A stretch of 55,747 nt of DNA from an uncultured Marinoscillum sp. (GCA_902634135.1 CACPJB010000003.1:1-55747), one strand, 5' to 3'. Numbered from the stretch's first letter, positions 34,097 to 44,034 are shown. The notes: a model not told the origin generated them from the letters alone. Translations and numbers: made by a program.

Positions 34097-34942
34097 ATGA
34101 GAAACAAAGTTATCAAATGGTTTAGAAATAGGCTTCAAATTATCTTTAGAAATAAAAGAGATTTTAAAGATATTTCTTTATACGAATTTACTAACCTGAG
34201 TCTATTGGTATATTCTCTAATTTTTTCACTTATAATTTTTTCAATATCTTTTTTATTATCTACTACTATTCTTAGTCAATGGTTTGATCCTCGGTATGTA
34301 GAAAAAAAAGCAAATGAGGAACTTATTAAACTTTCAAATTCAATAGACTCATTAATTGTTGAGTCAAAAATTAAAGATAAATACATAGAAAATATTATGA
34401 TTATTCTTTCAGGTGGGGAGAACCAATCCCTCGAAGATGAATCAGATGAAAATAAATTAGAGCTTAAAGATCTATCTAATGATTTTTCGGCCATTGACTC
34501 ATTTTTCAGGCAAGAATTTGAAAGTAACCTAACTTTTTCTGAAATAATAAGATCTTCAGACACTGATCAAAATATATTATTAATGTCCCCGGTATCTTCT
34601 GGAGTAATATTGTCAACTTATGATCCATCTAATGAACACTTTGGTATTGATTTTGTTTGTAAAAAAGAGGAGCCAATTAAATCAGTTTTTGAGGGTACAG
34701 TTTTGATGGCTTCCTGGACTAAAGACAGTGGCTATGTTATCAGTATCGTTCATCCAAATAATTTAATTTCTGTTTATAAACACAATTCTAAAGTTTTTGT
34801 AGAACCAGGGCAAATTGTGAAAACCGGTGAAGTCATATCTATTATTGGAGATACTGGTGAATTATCATCAGGTCCTCACTTGCATTTTGAACTATGGTTA
34901 AATGGTAAATCTGTAAATCCTTCGGAATTTATATCATTATAA
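34097..34942 (+). CDS. M23 family metallopeptidase, membrane-anchored
   Basis: 281 residues. It has a cytoplasmic N-terminus, one membrane helix (about 35-60), an acidic coiled stretch (70-150) and a C-terminal LytM/M23 domain. Zinc ligands are His181 and Asp185 (HFGID) and His263 (HLHF), with His229 (YKHNS) as the other catalytic histidine, so the enzyme appears active. It should cut peptide cross-links in peptidoglycan. The bactofilin gene follows after 35 bases; bactofilin-M23 pairs control cell shape in other bacteria. The gene is divergent from sprE. Confidence 0.93.
   Translation: MRNKVIKWFRNRLQIIFRNKRDFKDISLYEFTNLSLLVYSLIFSLIIFSISFLLSTTILSQWFDPRYVEKKANEELIKLSNSIDSLIVESKIKDKYIENIMIILSGGENQSLEDESDENKLELKDLSNDFSAIDSFFRQEFESNLTFSEIIRSSDTDQNILLMSPVSSGVILSTYDPSNEHFGIDFVCKKEEPIKSVFEGTVLMASWTKDSGYVISIVHPNNLISVYKHNSKVFVEPGQIVKTGEVISIIGDTGELSSGPHLHFELWLNGKSVNPSEFISL
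34105..34112 (-). promoter_or_regulatory. Candidate -7 element TAACTTTG for sprE
   Basis: The minus strand reads TAACTTTG inside the first codons of the M23 gene, about 90 bases before the sprE ATG. It is identical to the elements before hemD and gldK. Confidence 0.4.
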
Positions 34943-34977
34943 TTAGATTTGTGGAACTTTAATTTAAAATATAGGTT

Positions 34978-35346
34978 TTGGATAATATAAATGGATCAAA
35001 TAATATTATTGGTGAAGGAAGTGTTTTAAAAGGAAATTTAAAAACATCAGGTAATGTAAGGCTAGAAGGTAAGGTTACAGGCGATATATCTTCAACATCA
35101 AAAGTTGCATGTGGAGAGACTTCAATTGTTGATGGAAATGTAGTTGCTGAAAATGCTGAGATAGCAGGAAAAGTTACAGGAAAAGTTACAGTGTCAGAAT
35201 TATTAATTCTTAAATCATCTGCCTCTATCCATGGTGATATTTCTACTGCTAACTTAATTATTGAGTCGGGAGCTAATTTTAATGGAGCATGTTCAATGGG
35301 AAAAGAAGAGATTGAAGAAGAGGATTCTATCAATGAAAAAGAATAA
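34978..35346 (+). CDS. Bactofilin (polymer-forming cytoskeletal protein)
   Basis: 122 residues. The start must be TTG: a stop codon lies two codons upstream and no in-frame ATG exists before the conserved core. The sequence is a right-handed beta-helix built of short hydrophobic repeats (IIGEGSVLKGNLKTSGNVRL, then VTGDISSTSKVACG), the DUF583/bactofilin fold, with a short acidic tail. Bactofilins polymerise without nucleotide under the membrane and recruit wall enzymes. It follows the M23 peptidase and overlaps atpZ by 14 bases, so shape genes run directly into the ATP synthase operon. Confidence 0.93.
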   Translation: MDNINGSNNIIGEGSVLKGNLKTSGNVRLEGKVTGDISSTSKVACGETSIVDGNVVAENAEIAGKVTGKVTVSELLILKSSASIHGDISTANLIIESGANFNGACSMGKEEIEEEDSINEKE

Positions 35347-35521
35347 TTATCTTAAATACATCAATCTAGGTTTTCAGTTTTTTGTTATTATATTTATTTC
35401 TGGGGTTTTTGGCTATTTTATTGATAATTATCTAAATATTGGGTTTTTTATTTTCACATTTATTTTTCCTATTCTAGGTTTTTTTTATTCATTATATCAT
35501 GTATATAAAAGTATTAAGTAG
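35333..35521 (+). CDS. atpZ: AtpZ/AtpI-type F0 accessory membrane protein
   Basis: 62 residues from the ATG at 35333. It consists of two membrane helices (about 10-30 and 35-56) separated by GYFIDNYLNIG, the pattern of the AtpZ/AtpI family (putative F1F0 subunit). The protein sits at the head of many atp operons and is thought to aid c-ring assembly or Mg2+ uptake. Its first 14 bases overlap the bactofilin end. The stop codon's last base is also the first base of a GTG alternative start for the next gene. Confidence 0.88.
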   Translation: MKKNNYLKYINLGFQFFVIIFISGVFGYFIDNYLNIGFFIFTFIFPILGFFYSLYHVYKSIK

Positions 35522-35523
35522 TG

Positions 35524-35886
35524 ATGATTTTTAATAAAAAGAGTTTTTATTTTTATGCTTTACTTATAATTATATATTCATTAACTGTATTATTTAAGCC
35601 AGACTATATTCACAAATATTTTTTTTTTATTTTCTTTTATAATATTTTTTTAGATCTAGGGTTTAAATTTTTAAATAAAAATGCTTTTCAAAAAAAAAAT
35701 CACACCGTAATAATTGTTATTCTATCTACCTTTTTAAGGTTTGTTTTATCTATAGTTTTTGTGTTTTTATTTGGTCTAATTGCAACAGAAAATTTTATGT
35801 TATTTACAATTAATTTTTTGATTGTCTTTTTATTATTCATATTATTTGAAATAACAATTCTATTATTTAATTTGCATCGTGAATAG
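35524..35886 (+). CDS. Small membrane protein between atpZ and atpB (DUF6168-like)
   Basis: 120 residues from the ATG; a GTG one codon earlier overlaps the atpZ stop. It has four membrane helices (about 8-25, 32-48, 65-90 and 93-115) linked by short basic loops. Position matches the AtpI slot of other bacteria and the DUF6168 protein found there in flavobacteria; I am fairly sure of the position but less of the family. A role in ATP synthase assembly is inferred from context only. It ends 7 bases before atpB. Confidence 0.72.
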   Translation: MIFNKKSFYFYALLIIIYSLTVLFKPDYIHKYFFFIFFYNIFLDLGFKFLNKNAFQKKNHTVIIVILSTFLRFVLSIVFVFLFGLIATENFMLFTINFLIVFLLFILFEITILLFNLHRE

Positions 35887-35893
35887 CTAAATA

Positions 35894-36907
35894 ATGAATC
35901 CCTTTAGACCTTTTTTCCTGTATATAATTTTCTTTATTTTTTTGTTTACCTCAAGTATTTATGCGTCTGAAGATGCAGCTAAGAGTGAAGAAGGAAAAAT
36001 AGATATAGGCGGTATGATAATGCATCATATTCTAGACGACTATCAATACGAAATTACACATGGCGTTGTGATTCCTCTACCTGTAATATTATATGTTAAA
36101 AACGAGGGTTTAACTTTATTTTCTTCATCTAATTTATTCGATGAAAATCATGAGCCACTAAAAGAAGGATATAATGGTTTTTATTATTATCACGGCAAAA
36201 TATATCCATTGGATAAGTCTGCTTCTTATATCGATTTATCTATAACAAAAAATGTTTTTTCCCTGTTTATAACTGCTATACTTATGCTAGTGATTTTTCT
36301 TTTAGTTGCGTCTAAATATAAAAATAAGATGGAGACACCAAAAGGGATACAATCTCTTTTTGAGCCATTAATTATTTTTATTAAAGATGATATAGTTAAA
36401 CCTAATATAGGACCAAAATATGAGAAATATCTTCCTTATATGCTCACATTATTTTTCTTTATATTCTTTGGAAATGTTTTAGGTCTTCTCCCAGCTGGAG
36501 CTAATTTAACAGGAAATATTGCAATAACTATGGTATTAGCTTTAATCACATTTTTTATGACAAATCTTTCTGGAAACAGGAATTATTGGAAACATATTTT
36601 TTGGACACCAGACGTGCCTCATGTGATGAGAATAATTATTTTGCCAATTGAAATTATTGGTCTTTTTACAAAACCATTTTCTCTGATGTTAAGACTTTTT
36701 GTTGCAATCACTGCCGGTCATATTGTGTTGCTGAGCTTTATTGGAATGACTTTTATCTTTGGTAGTTATACAGTTGGAATTATGAGTTCCTTATTTGCCG
36801 TTGCTCTTAATATAATTGAATTACTTGTTGCAGGTATTCAAGCTTACGTGTTTACAATGTTTTCTTGTGTTTATATAGGATTGGCAGTTGAAGAAGGACA
36901 CCATTAA
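35894..36907 (+). CDS. atpB: ATP synthase F0 subunit a
   Basis: 337 residues. A signal peptide (to about residue 24) and a periplasmic segment of about 100 residues precede the membrane domain, as in other Bacteroidota. Five or six helices follow. Arg267 in SLMLRLF is the essential arginine of the ion half-channel, with the AGH motif behind it. It forms the stator channel beside the c-ring. The order atpZ-DUF6168-B-E-F-H-A-G is intact. Confidence 0.96.
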   Translation: MNPFRPFFLYIIFFIFLFTSSIYASEDAAKSEEGKIDIGGMIMHHILDDYQYEITHGVVIPLPVILYVKNEGLTLFSSSNLFDENHEPLKEGYNGFYYYHGKIYPLDKSASYIDLSITKNVFSLFITAILMLVIFLLVASKYKNKMETPKGIQSLFEPLIIFIKDDIVKPNIGPKYEKYLPYMLTLFFFIFFGNVLGLLPAGANLTGNIAITMVLALITFFMTNLSGNRNYWKHIFWTPDVPHVMRIIILPIEIIGLFTKPFSLMLRLFVAITAGHIVLLSFIGMTFIFGSYTVGIMSSLFAVALNIIELLVAGIQAYVFTMFSCVYIGLAVEEGHH

Positions 36908-36931
36908 AGATATTTTTATGTTAAATTTTAA

Positions 36932-37207
<276 letters not shown>

Positions 37208-37226
37208 TTTTTAAAAAAAATTAATT

Positions 37227-37724
37227 ATGGATTTGCTTACACCAGGTACTGGTTTAATTTTCTGGCAACTTCTCGTTTTTTCTACACTTTTTTTGGTGTT
37301 AACCAAATATGCTTGGAAGCCAATAACACAGTCACTTAAAGAAAGAGAGAAATTTATTGACGAATCTTTAGAGTCTGCAAAAAAAGCAGAGGAAGAACTA
37401 GTGAATTTGCAAAAGAAAAACGAAGAATTACTGTCTGTGGCTAGAAAGGAAAGGGAAAAGATTTTATCTGACGCAAAAAAAGTTTCAAATTCAATGAAGG
37501 ATGAAGCAAAAGATAAAGCAAAGGAAATGGCTGATAAGATTATTACTGAAGCAAAATCAGTTATTGAATCAGAGAAAAATAAAGCTATGAAGGATGTTAA
37601 AAACACTTTAGCTGAACTTTCTTTAGATATTGCAGAAAAAATAATTAAAAAGGATTTAAGTAAAGACCAATCACAGAAAAAATATGTTGAGGATTTAATT
37701 AAAGAAATAAATAAATCAAAATAA
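37227..37724 (+). CDS. atpF: ATP synthase F0 subunit b
   Basis: 165 residues. One N-terminal membrane helix (about 8-26, LIFWQLLVFSTLFLVL) is followed by a long Lys/Glu-rich coiled coil that forms the peripheral stalk. The stop overlaps the atpH start by one base (TAATG). Confidence 0.95.
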   Translation: MDLLTPGTGLIFWQLLVFSTLFLVLTKYAWKPITQSLKEREKFIDESLESAKKAEEELVNLQKKNEELLSVARKEREKILSDAKKVSNSMKDEAKDKAKEMADKIITEAKSVIESEKNKAMKDVKNTLAELSLDIAEKIIKKDLSKDQSQKKYVEDLIKEINKSK

Positions 37725-38263
37725 TGAAAAACGTAAGGGCTTCTGAAAGGTATGCTAAATCTTTACTTCAATTATCTATAGAGAAGAAGATATTAAAAGA
37801 GGTAAAGTTAGATATAGACATGCTAATTAAAGTTTTTACAGAATCTCGAGAGATTTCTAACTTATATACGAGTCCTATTATTCCAATTAAACATAAAGTA
37901 AAGATAACTAAGAAGATATTTTTAAATAAAATAAATGAAAATACACTAAATCTATTGCTTAATGTAATATATAGGAAAAGGGATAATTTACTTCGGTCAA
38001 TTTTCTCAAAGTTTAATGAGTTATATAATGTGCACAATAACATTGAAGAATCCTACATAACCACCACTTATGATTTAGATAATGATATATTGAATGATAT
38101 TAAAATGTTTGCTGAAAAAGTTTCTAAGAAAAAAATTTCATTATCACATAGTATAAACAATAAAATTATAGGTGGATTTAACCTAAAAATTGGAGACAGA
38201 ATGCTAGACTGTACTGTCTCTAGTAAATTGAAAAATTTAAGAAAAAAATTAATTAAAAACTAA
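37724..38263 (+). CDS. atpH: ATP synthase F1 subunit delta
   Basis: 179 residues, a soluble stalk protein that joins subunit b to the alpha-beta head. The N-terminal six-helix domain ([16 protein letters not shown] near residue 4) and the C-terminal [20 protein letters not shown] match OSCP/delta. It is typical in length and ends 10 bases before atpA. Confidence 0.94.
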   Translation: MKNVRASERYAKSLLQLSIEKKILKEVKLDIDMLIKVFTESREISNLYTSPIIPIKHKVKITKKIFLNKINENTLNLLLNVIYRKRDNLLRSIFSKFNELYNVHNNIEESYITTTYDLDNDILNDIKMFAEKVSKKKISLSHSINNKIIGGFNLKIGDRMLDCTVSSKLKNLRKKLIKN

Positions 38264-38273
38264 AACTAAAATA

Positions 38274-39851
38274 ATGTCAAATATCAGACCAGATGAGGTT
38301 TCTTCTATTATAAGAGACCAATTGTCAAATTTTAAATCAGATTCAGAACTAGAGGAAGTAGGCACCATCCTACAGGTTGGAGATGGGGTAGCAAGAATTT
38401 ATGGTTTATCTAATGCTAAAGCAGGGGAGCTCTTAGAATTCGATGGCGGGGTAAAAGGATTAGTGCTGAATTTAGAAGAAGATAATGTTGGAGCTGTATT
38501 AATGGGTGATTCAAGTAATATTAAAGAAGGAGATACTGTTAAAAGATCTGGAGAAATTGCTTCTATTGATGTGGGTGAAGGAGTATGTGGTAGAGTTCTT
38601 GATACTCTTGGACATCCAATTGATGGAAAAGGGCCAATTAAAGGCAAAGTTTATTCCATGCCTTTAGAAAGAAAAGCTCCAGGTGTAGTGTATAGACAGC
38701 CTGTAAATGAGCCACTTCAAACTGGAATTAAAGCAATTGATTCTATGATTCCTATAGGTAGAGGTCAAAGAGAGCTAATTATTGGAGATAGACAAACTGG
38801 TAAAACAGCTGTTGCAATAGATACAATATTAAATCAAAAAGAATTTTATGATAAAGGAGAACCTGTTTACTGTATATATGTAGCTTGCGGTCAAAAAGCT
38901 TCTACTGTTGCACAAGTAACAAATATATTAGAAAAAAATGGTGCCCTTCCTTATACAACTGTTGTATCTGCACCATCTTCTGCACCAGCTCCAATGCAAT
39001 TTTTTGCCCCTTTTACTGGAGCATCAATCGGAGAATATTTTAGAGATACAGGTAGACCTGCACTTGTTATTTTTGATGATCTATCAAAACAAGCAGTATC
39101 TTATAGAGAGGTTTCTCTATTACTTAGAAGACCACCTGGTAGAGAAGCATACCCAGGTGATGTGTTTTATCTACACTCAAGGTTATTAGAAAGATCGGCA
39201 AAAGTAATTAATGATGATAAACTTGCTGCAGATATGAATGACTTACCAGATTCTCTAAAAGGTTTGGTAAAAGGAGGAGGTTCTTTAACTGCTTTGCCTA
39301 TTATTGAAACCCAAGAAGGGGATGTGTCGGCTTATATTCCTACAAATGTTATTTCTATAACTGATGGACAGATATTTCTTGAGTCTAATTTATTTAACTC
39401 TGGAATTAGACCAGCAATTAATGTTGGTATTTCTGTATCTAGGGTTGGAGGATCTGCTCAGATTAAGTCGATGAAAAAAATTGCAGGTACCCTTAAATTA
39501 GATCAAGCTGCTTTTAGAGAGTTAGAAGCTTTTTCTAAATTTGGTTCTGATCTTGATGCCGCTACCCAATTAATTATTGATAGAGGACAAATCAATCAGG
39601 AAATATTAAAACAACCTCAATATTCACCTCTTAGAGTTGAAGAACAAGTAGCTCTTATATATTGTTCTTCTAATGGTTTTTTTGATGGAATTGAATTAAG
39701 AAAAATTTCAAAACTTGAAGAAGAATTTTTACAACATATTAACTCTAAATGTAAAAAAGTATTAAATGAATTAGCAGATGGAGTTTTGAATGATCAGAGT
39801 CTTAAAATCTTAGAAGATACCGCAAAAAATATTGCTAATAATTATAAATAA
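38274..39851 (+). CDS. atpA: ATP synthase F1 subunit alpha
   Basis: 525 residues, full length. The N-terminal barrel, nucleotide domain with P-loop GDRQTGKT (about 171-178), [22 protein letters not shown] split by [10 protein letters not shown] and [11 protein letters not shown], and C-terminal helical domain are all present. It is a non-catalytic nucleotide-binding subunit of F1. The catalytic beta subunit (atpD) and epsilon (atpC) are not in this locus, which is the normal Bacteroidota arrangement. Confidence 0.97.
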   Translation: MSNIRPDEVSSIIRDQLSNFKSDSELEEVGTILQVGDGVARIYGLSNAKAGELLEFDGGVKGLVLNLEEDNVGAVLMGDSSNIKEGDTVKRSGEIASIDVGEGVCGRVLDTLGHPIDGKGPIKGKVYSMPLERKAPGVVYRQPVNEPLQTGIKAIDSMIPIGRGQRELIIGDRQTGKTAVAIDTILNQKEFYDKGEPVYCIYVACGQKASTVAQVTNILEKNGALPYTTVVSAPSSAPAPMQFFAPFTGASIGEYFRDTGRPALVIFDDLSKQAVSYREVSLLLRRPPGREAYPGDVFYLHSRLLERSAKVINDDKLAADMNDLPDSLKGLVKGGGSLTALPIIETQEGDVSAYIPTNVISITDGQIFLESNLFNSGIRPAINVGISVSRVGGSAQIKSMKKIAGTLKLDQAAFRELEAFSKFGSDLDAATQLIIDRGQINQEILKQPQYSPLRVEEQVALIYCSSNGFFDGIELRKISKLEEEFLQHINSKCKKVLNELADGVLNDQSLKILEDTAKNIANNYK

Positions 39852-39856
39852 AATCA

Positions 39857-40714
39857 ATGCCTAGCATAAAGGAAGTTAAAAATAGAATAGGATCAGTTAA
39901 GTCTACTCAGCAGTTGACTAAAGCCATGAAAATGGTTGCTGCTGCTAAACTGAAAAAAGCTCAAGACAAAGTTTTGCAATTACGACCCTATTCTAAAAAG
40001 CTTAATGAAATTTTGGCAAATCTATCAGACTCAGTTAACAATGATTTGTTTTCTCAAAGAGATGATATAAAAAACGTTCTTATTGTAATAATTAGTTCTG
40101 ATAAAGGATTATGCGGTAGTTTTAATAGTAGTTTAATTAAAGAGTTTAATTCAGTTTGTTCTGAAAATAGTAATCCCAGAAATACAACTGTCCTTCCAAT
40201 TGGGAAGAAAGCTTTTGATTTTTTTAAAAAATCTAATTTTGAAAAAATAGTTGACTATTGGGATACGCTTAATGTTTTTAACTATGAGAAATCTTCTGAA
40301 ATTTGTGATTTTATAATATCATCTTTTATTGAACACAAATTTGATAAAGTTTCTATAATTTATAATGAATTTAAGAATGTAGCTGTACAAAAAACAGTCT
40401 CTGAAAATTTTCTTCCCGTTATTCAAGGTAATCAAATTGAAAATACTGTTAATAATAATTATATTTTTGAACCTGATAAAAATAAAATAATTTCAGATTT
40501 AATTCCCCAGACTTTAAAAACTCAATTTTTGAAAGCAGTATTAGAGTCTAATGCATCTGAGCAAGGTTCCAGAATGACCGCTATGAGTCAGGCTACAGAT
40601 AATGCAGGAGAACTATTAAAAGAACTGAAATTAACTTATAATAGAACTCGACAAGCAGCAATAACTAAAGAAATATTAGAAATTGTTGGAGGTGCAGAAG
40701 CACTAAATAATTAA
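39857..40714 (+). CDS. atpG: ATP synthase F1 subunit gamma
   Basis: 285 residues. The N-terminal rotor helix (NRIGSVKSTQQLTKAMKMVA) and C-terminal helix (EQGSRMTAMSQATDNAGELL) are intact around the central alpha/beta domain (SSDKGLCGSFN). It is the last gene of the operon and its stop directly abuts the convergent GNAT-like gene. Confidence 0.96.
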   Translation: MPSIKEVKNRIGSVKSTQQLTKAMKMVAAAKLKKAQDKVLQLRPYSKKLNEILANLSDSVNNDLFSQRDDIKNVLIVIISSDKGLCGSFNSSLIKEFNSVCSENSNPRNTTVLPIGKKAFDFFKKSNFEKIVDYWDTLNVFNYEKSSEICDFIISSFIEHKFDKVSIIYNEFKNVAVQKTVSENFLPVIQGNQIENTVNNNYIFEPDKNKIISDLIPQTLKTQFLKAVLESNASEQGSRMTAMSQATDNAGELLKELKLTYNRTRQAAITKEILEIVGGAEALNN

Positions 40715-41872
40715 TTATTTTTTTACAACTCTTTCAACAGGAATAGATCTATCAAAATTATATCTATAAGTGTGATGAACCTTTCCAAGTTTTACTTGAA
40801 CTTGTTCAGCAACTCTAATCATGCTTTTATTAAAGTCAGGTATCCAATTTAATTCTAGATCTTCATAGCCAAGTTTTTCTTGAATTGTCTCTCTGCTTGC
40901 CATTATTAATGCTCCGTCAACACCCTTACCTTGATGTTTTGGTACTATTCCAAATACTAATCCAACCATTTTTTTACATGATTTTTTGATTTTAAGATGG
41001 TAAAATGTTTTTAATTTTCCGATTAAATCTAGTTTACCATTTACATGTTTAAATATTTGATTCATTTCAGGAATACTTATAAAAAAACCAACGGGATCAG
41101 CATTATGATAGGCAAACCATAAGATTTTTTCATCAAGAATAGGTTTCAATTGGGCAAAAAGAAGTTTTGCTTGCGATAATTCTAATTTAGATACACCAGG
41201 ATATTTTGACCATGCATCATTATATATTTTGGCAAAGTCATGTATATACTTATCAATATTCTTTTTGTCTAGAGTTTTAAAATTATAATTTGGGTCTTTT
41301 AAAGCTCTTTCAGCTTTAAAGCTTAATTTTTCAGATAGTGGTGTCCGGACCTTTTTTAAAAATGTTAGTTGTTTAAAAAGTAATTGAAACCCATATTCTT
41401 CAAAAAGCTTTTGGTAATATGGTTTCCCATAGTTCTGGAGATAATTTGGGTCAATATTAAAACCTTCAACTAAACAGCCCCACCATTTATCCCTTTCTCC
41501 AAAGTTTACAGGACCATCCATCGAATTATAGCCTCTTTTCTCTAACCAATTTTTTGCAGTATCAAATAAAATTTTTGATGCTTTTGTATTATTTACACAT
41601 TCAAAGAAACCACATCCCCCAACTTTTAGAGTCTCTTTTTCATTTTTTTTTGAAAAAAATGCAGCTATTCTGCCAATAGTTTTATTATTTTCTTTTAAAA
41701 TCCATCTTTCAACATCTCCTTTTCTAAATGCTTTATTAGTTTTAGGATCAAAAACAGAATTTATATCTTTGTCTAATGGCCTAATCCAGTTTTTATCTTC
41801 TTCATAAATGGAGCATGCTACACTTATGAACTCTTTTTTATCTTTTTTTGAGTTAACTTTTATAATATTCAT
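40715..41872 (-). CDS. GNAT-like acyltransferase family protein (YghO type)
   Basis: 385 residues. The sequence fits the conserved YghO-like family of N-acetyltransferase-related proteins: SIYEEDKNWIRPL near the start, GGCGFFECVNN, MDGPVNFGERDKWWGCLVEGF near 120-140, and a second half with FGIVPKHQGKGVDGALI, which is the acetyl-CoA loop (Q/RxxGxG/A). Two tandem GNAT folds are likely. The substrate is unknown. The gene converges on atpG with no gap and is divergent from oadG with 90 bases between starts, which hold two facing promoter-like elements. Confidence 0.8.
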   Translation of the reverse strand: MNIIKVNSKKDKKEFISVACSIYEEDKNWIRPLDKDINSVFDPKTNKAFRKGDVERWILKENNKTIGRIAAFFSKKNEKETLKVGGCGFFECVNNTKASKILFDTAKNWLEKRGYNSMDGPVNFGERDKWWGCLVEGFNIDPNYLQNYGKPYYQKLFEEYGFQLLFKQLTFLKKVRTPLSEKLSFKAERALKDPNYNFKTLDKKNIDKYIHDFAKIYNDAWSKYPGVSKLELSQAKLLFAQLKPILDEKILWFAYHNADPVGFFISIPEMNQIFKHVNGKLDLIGKLKTFYHLKIKKSCKKMVGLVFGIVPKHQGKGVDGALIMASRETIQEKLGYEDLELNWIPDFNKSMIRVAEQVQVKLGKVHHTYRYNFDRSIPVERVVKK

Positions 41873-41921
41873 TTATTAAAAAATTATCTTTTATTAATTA
41901 AAGTTTCAATAATTTAGTTCA

Positions 41922-41929
41922 TATTTTTG
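41922..41929 (+). promoter_or_regulatory. Candidate -7 element TATTTTTG for oadGAB
   Basis: TATTTTTG fits TAnnTTTG and ends 33 bases before the oadG ATG. Confidence 0.4.
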
Positions 41930-41946
41930 CTAACTAACACTAACCA

Positions 41947-41954
41947 CAAAAATA
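41947..41954 (-). promoter_or_regulatory. Candidate -7 element TATTTTTG for the GNAT-like gene
   Basis: The minus strand reads TATTTTTG 74 bases before the GNAT-like ATG. It faces the plus-strand element at 41922, and the two are arms of an inverted repeat (ATATTTTTG, 17 bases, CAAAAATAT; 41921-41955). Confidence 0.35.
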
Positions 41955-41962
41955 TTTTTTAA

Positions 41963-42208
41963 ATGGAAAGCGTTTCCAATTTATCTGTTTTATTTAATAT
42001 CCTTTTTAATGGAATGGCAACAGTTTTTATTGTTTTATTCCTAGTTTATTTGCTTGGAAAAATAATTATTTATTTTTTTGATTCGAATTCAAATACTATA
42101 ATAGATAATAATTACAATAATTCTAACCTTGAAAATACAATCTCCCAAAAGATTAAGGAAGTTGCTGGAGATGATGCTAAAATTATCAGTTTCAGAAAAC
42201 TAGATTAA
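41963..42208 (+). CDS. oadG: Na+-translocating decarboxylase gamma subunit (OadG family)
   Basis: 81 residues. One membrane helix (about 12-38, FNGMATVFIVLFLVYLLGKIIIYFF) is followed by an Asn-rich linker and a short C-terminal segment. Size, topology and position before alpha and beta match OadG, which anchors the alpha subunit to the membrane and aids assembly. The C-terminus lacks the His-rich zinc site of Klebsiella OadG. It ends 1 base before oadA. Confidence 0.85.
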   Translation: MESVSNLSVLFNILFNGMATVFIVLFLVYLLGKIIIYFFDSNSNTIIDNNYNNSNLENTISQKIKEVAGDDAKIISFRKLD

Positions 42209-42209
42209 A

Positions 42210-44030
42210 ATGCCTAAAGAGATTAAGCTTTGTTTAGTATACAGAGATATGTGGCAATCTTCGGGTAAGTATATGCCAAATGCTAATCAACTTATTAAAG
42301 TTGCTGATCCTATTATAAATATGGGTTGCTGGGATAGAATTGAAACTAATGGTGGTGGATTTGAACAAATTCAATTATTGGCGGGAGAAAATCCTAATGA
42401 GGTATTAAGGAAATGGACCAAACCTTTTAATGAAGTTGGTATTCAAACTCAAATGCTTGAAAGAGGATTAAATGCTTTAAGTATGTTTCCAGTTTCGAGG
42501 GATGTTAGAGAATTAATGTTTTCTGTAAAAAAGAAACAAGGCACTGATATTTCAAGGTCTTTCGATGGTCTTAATGATATAAGAAACTTAAAATTATCAA
42601 TTGAATATGCAAAGAAGGCTGGTATGGTTTCTCAATCATGCCTTTGTATAACTCATTCTAAAATACACACGGTCGATTATTATGTTAATCTAGCAAAACA
42701 ACTTATTGAGTTAGGAACAGATGAAATTGCAATTAAAGATATGGCTGGCATAGGGAGGCCTTCATCTCTAGGAAAAATTGTTAAAGGAATTAAAAAACAT
42801 GATCCTAATATTTTAGTTCAGTATCATGGTCATTCCGGCCCAGGTTTCTCTGTAGCTTCTTCTTTAGAAGTTGCTCGATGTGGTGCAGATATTATAGATG
42901 TTTCTATGGAACCGTTATCATGGGGTACAACACACGCAGATTTGTTAACGATTCATGAAATATTAAAGGATGACGGCTTTACTGTTAAAGACTTTGATAG
43001 AAAATCTTATATGGAAGTTAAAAGTTTGACACAAGAATTTATTGATAATTATTTAGGTCTTTATATAAATTCTAAAAATAGACTTATGAATTCTCTTTTA
43101 ATTGAATCTGGATTACCTGGAGGAATGATGGGAAGTTTAATGAGTGACCTAGAAAAAAGTCATATAAGTATAAATAAATGGTTAAAAAGGAATAATAAAT
43201 CAGAAATAAGTATAGATAATTTATTTTCATCTCTTCTTGATGAGGTAAAATATATTTGGCCAATTATGGGTTATCCACCTTTAGTTACTCCTTATAGTCA
43301 ATATGTAAAAAATGTAGCAATAGTCAATGTAATAAATAGAATTAAGGGAAAAGAAAGGTGGAGTTTGATAGATGATAGTACATGGGATATGCTTCTGGGT
43401 AAATCAGGGAAACTACCTGGCAATTTAGGAGATGAAATAATTAAATTATCTGATGATCTTGGCAAAGAGTTTTATGAGGGGGATCCACAAGATCTTGTTG
43501 AAGATGTTTTAGAAAAAAACAGAAAAGAGATGAAGAAAAATAATTGGGATTGTGGCAAAGATGATGAAGAGTTATTAGAATTTTCTTTACACAAAACTCA
43601 ATATATTGACTATAAATCTGGTAAGGCAAAGAAAAAATTAATTGATGATATAAATTTTCAAAAACAATTAAAAGTATCAGAAAAGGAACCTGTTTCAGAA
43701 AATAAAAAAGAAATTATTAAAGTTGATGACGTAATATATGAAGTTGAATATTCCATAAATAATGGAAGTGATGTTTCTTCTCAAGATAATTATGTTAAGG
43801 GCAATAAAGTTTTATCACCAATTGAGGGCAGGGTTTTTCTTGCAAAAGACCCAAAAGAAAAACGTATAAAGGTTGGAGATAGTGTTAAAAAAGGAGATGT
43901 AATTTGTTATATTGAATCAATGAAAGTGATTAACGCTATAAAATCAGATTTTTCTGGTGATGTAATTAAGATATGTTTCAAAGATGGAGATGACATCTAT
44001 GATGATGATGTTTTATTTATAATAAATTAA
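42210..44030 (+). CDS. oadA: Biotin-dependent decarboxylase alpha subunit (oxaloacetate decarboxylase type)
   Basis: 606 residues. The carboxyltransferase barrel (1-300) has metal and carbamate residues at Asp13 (RDMWQS), Lys176 (KDMAG), His206 and His208 (YHGHSG). A PYC_OADA-like middle domain follows (about 300-480), then a Lys/Glu linker and a biotinyl domain with Lys572 in ESMKV. It transfers CO2 from a carboxylic acid, probably oxaloacetate, to biotin for release by the membrane beta subunit. The RDMWQSSGKYMP start differs from the Klebsiella RDxHQS form but, from memory, resembles other Bacteroidota proteins. Methylmalonyl-CoA decarboxylase is a less likely alternative, since the barrel is of the oxaloacetate/pyruvate type. 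Confidence 0.9.
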   Translation: MPKEIKLCLVYRDMWQSSGKYMPNANQLIKVADPIINMGCWDRIETNGGGFEQIQLLAGENPNEVLRKWTKPFNEVGIQTQMLERGLNALSMFPVSRDVRELMFSVKKKQGTDISRSFDGLNDIRNLKLSIEYAKKAGMVSQSCLCITHSKIHTVDYYVNLAKQLIELGTDEIAIKDMAGIGRPSSLGKIVKGIKKHDPNILVQYHGHSGPGFSVASSLEVARCGADIIDVSMEPLSWGTTHADLLTIHEILKDDGFTVKDFDRKSYMEVKSLTQEFIDNYLGLYINSKNRLMNSLLIESGLPGGMMGSLMSDLEKSHISINKWLKRNNKSEISIDNLFSSLLDEVKYIWPIMGYPPLVTPYSQYVKNVAIVNVINRIKGKERWSLIDDSTWDMLLGKSGKLPGNLGDEIIKLSDDLGKEFYEGDPQDLVEDVLEKNRKEMKKNNWDCGKDDEELLEFSLHKTQYIDYKSGKAKKKLIDDINFQKQLKVSEKEPVSENKKEIIKVDDVIYEVEYSINNGSDVSSQDNYVKGNKVLSPIEGRVFLAKDPKEKRIKVGDSVKKGDVICYIESMKVINAIKSDFSGDVIKICFKDGDDIYDDDVLFIIN

Positions 44031-44034
44031 TAAG

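Noticed and set aside
34959..35333. 124-codon minus-strand frame opposite bactofilin
   Set aside because: Mirror of the repetitive beta-helix codons; bactofilin is clear on the plus strand.
37211..37606. 131-codon minus-strand frame opposite atpF
   Set aside because: Ser/Phe-rich shadow of the Lys/Glu coiled coil of subunit b.
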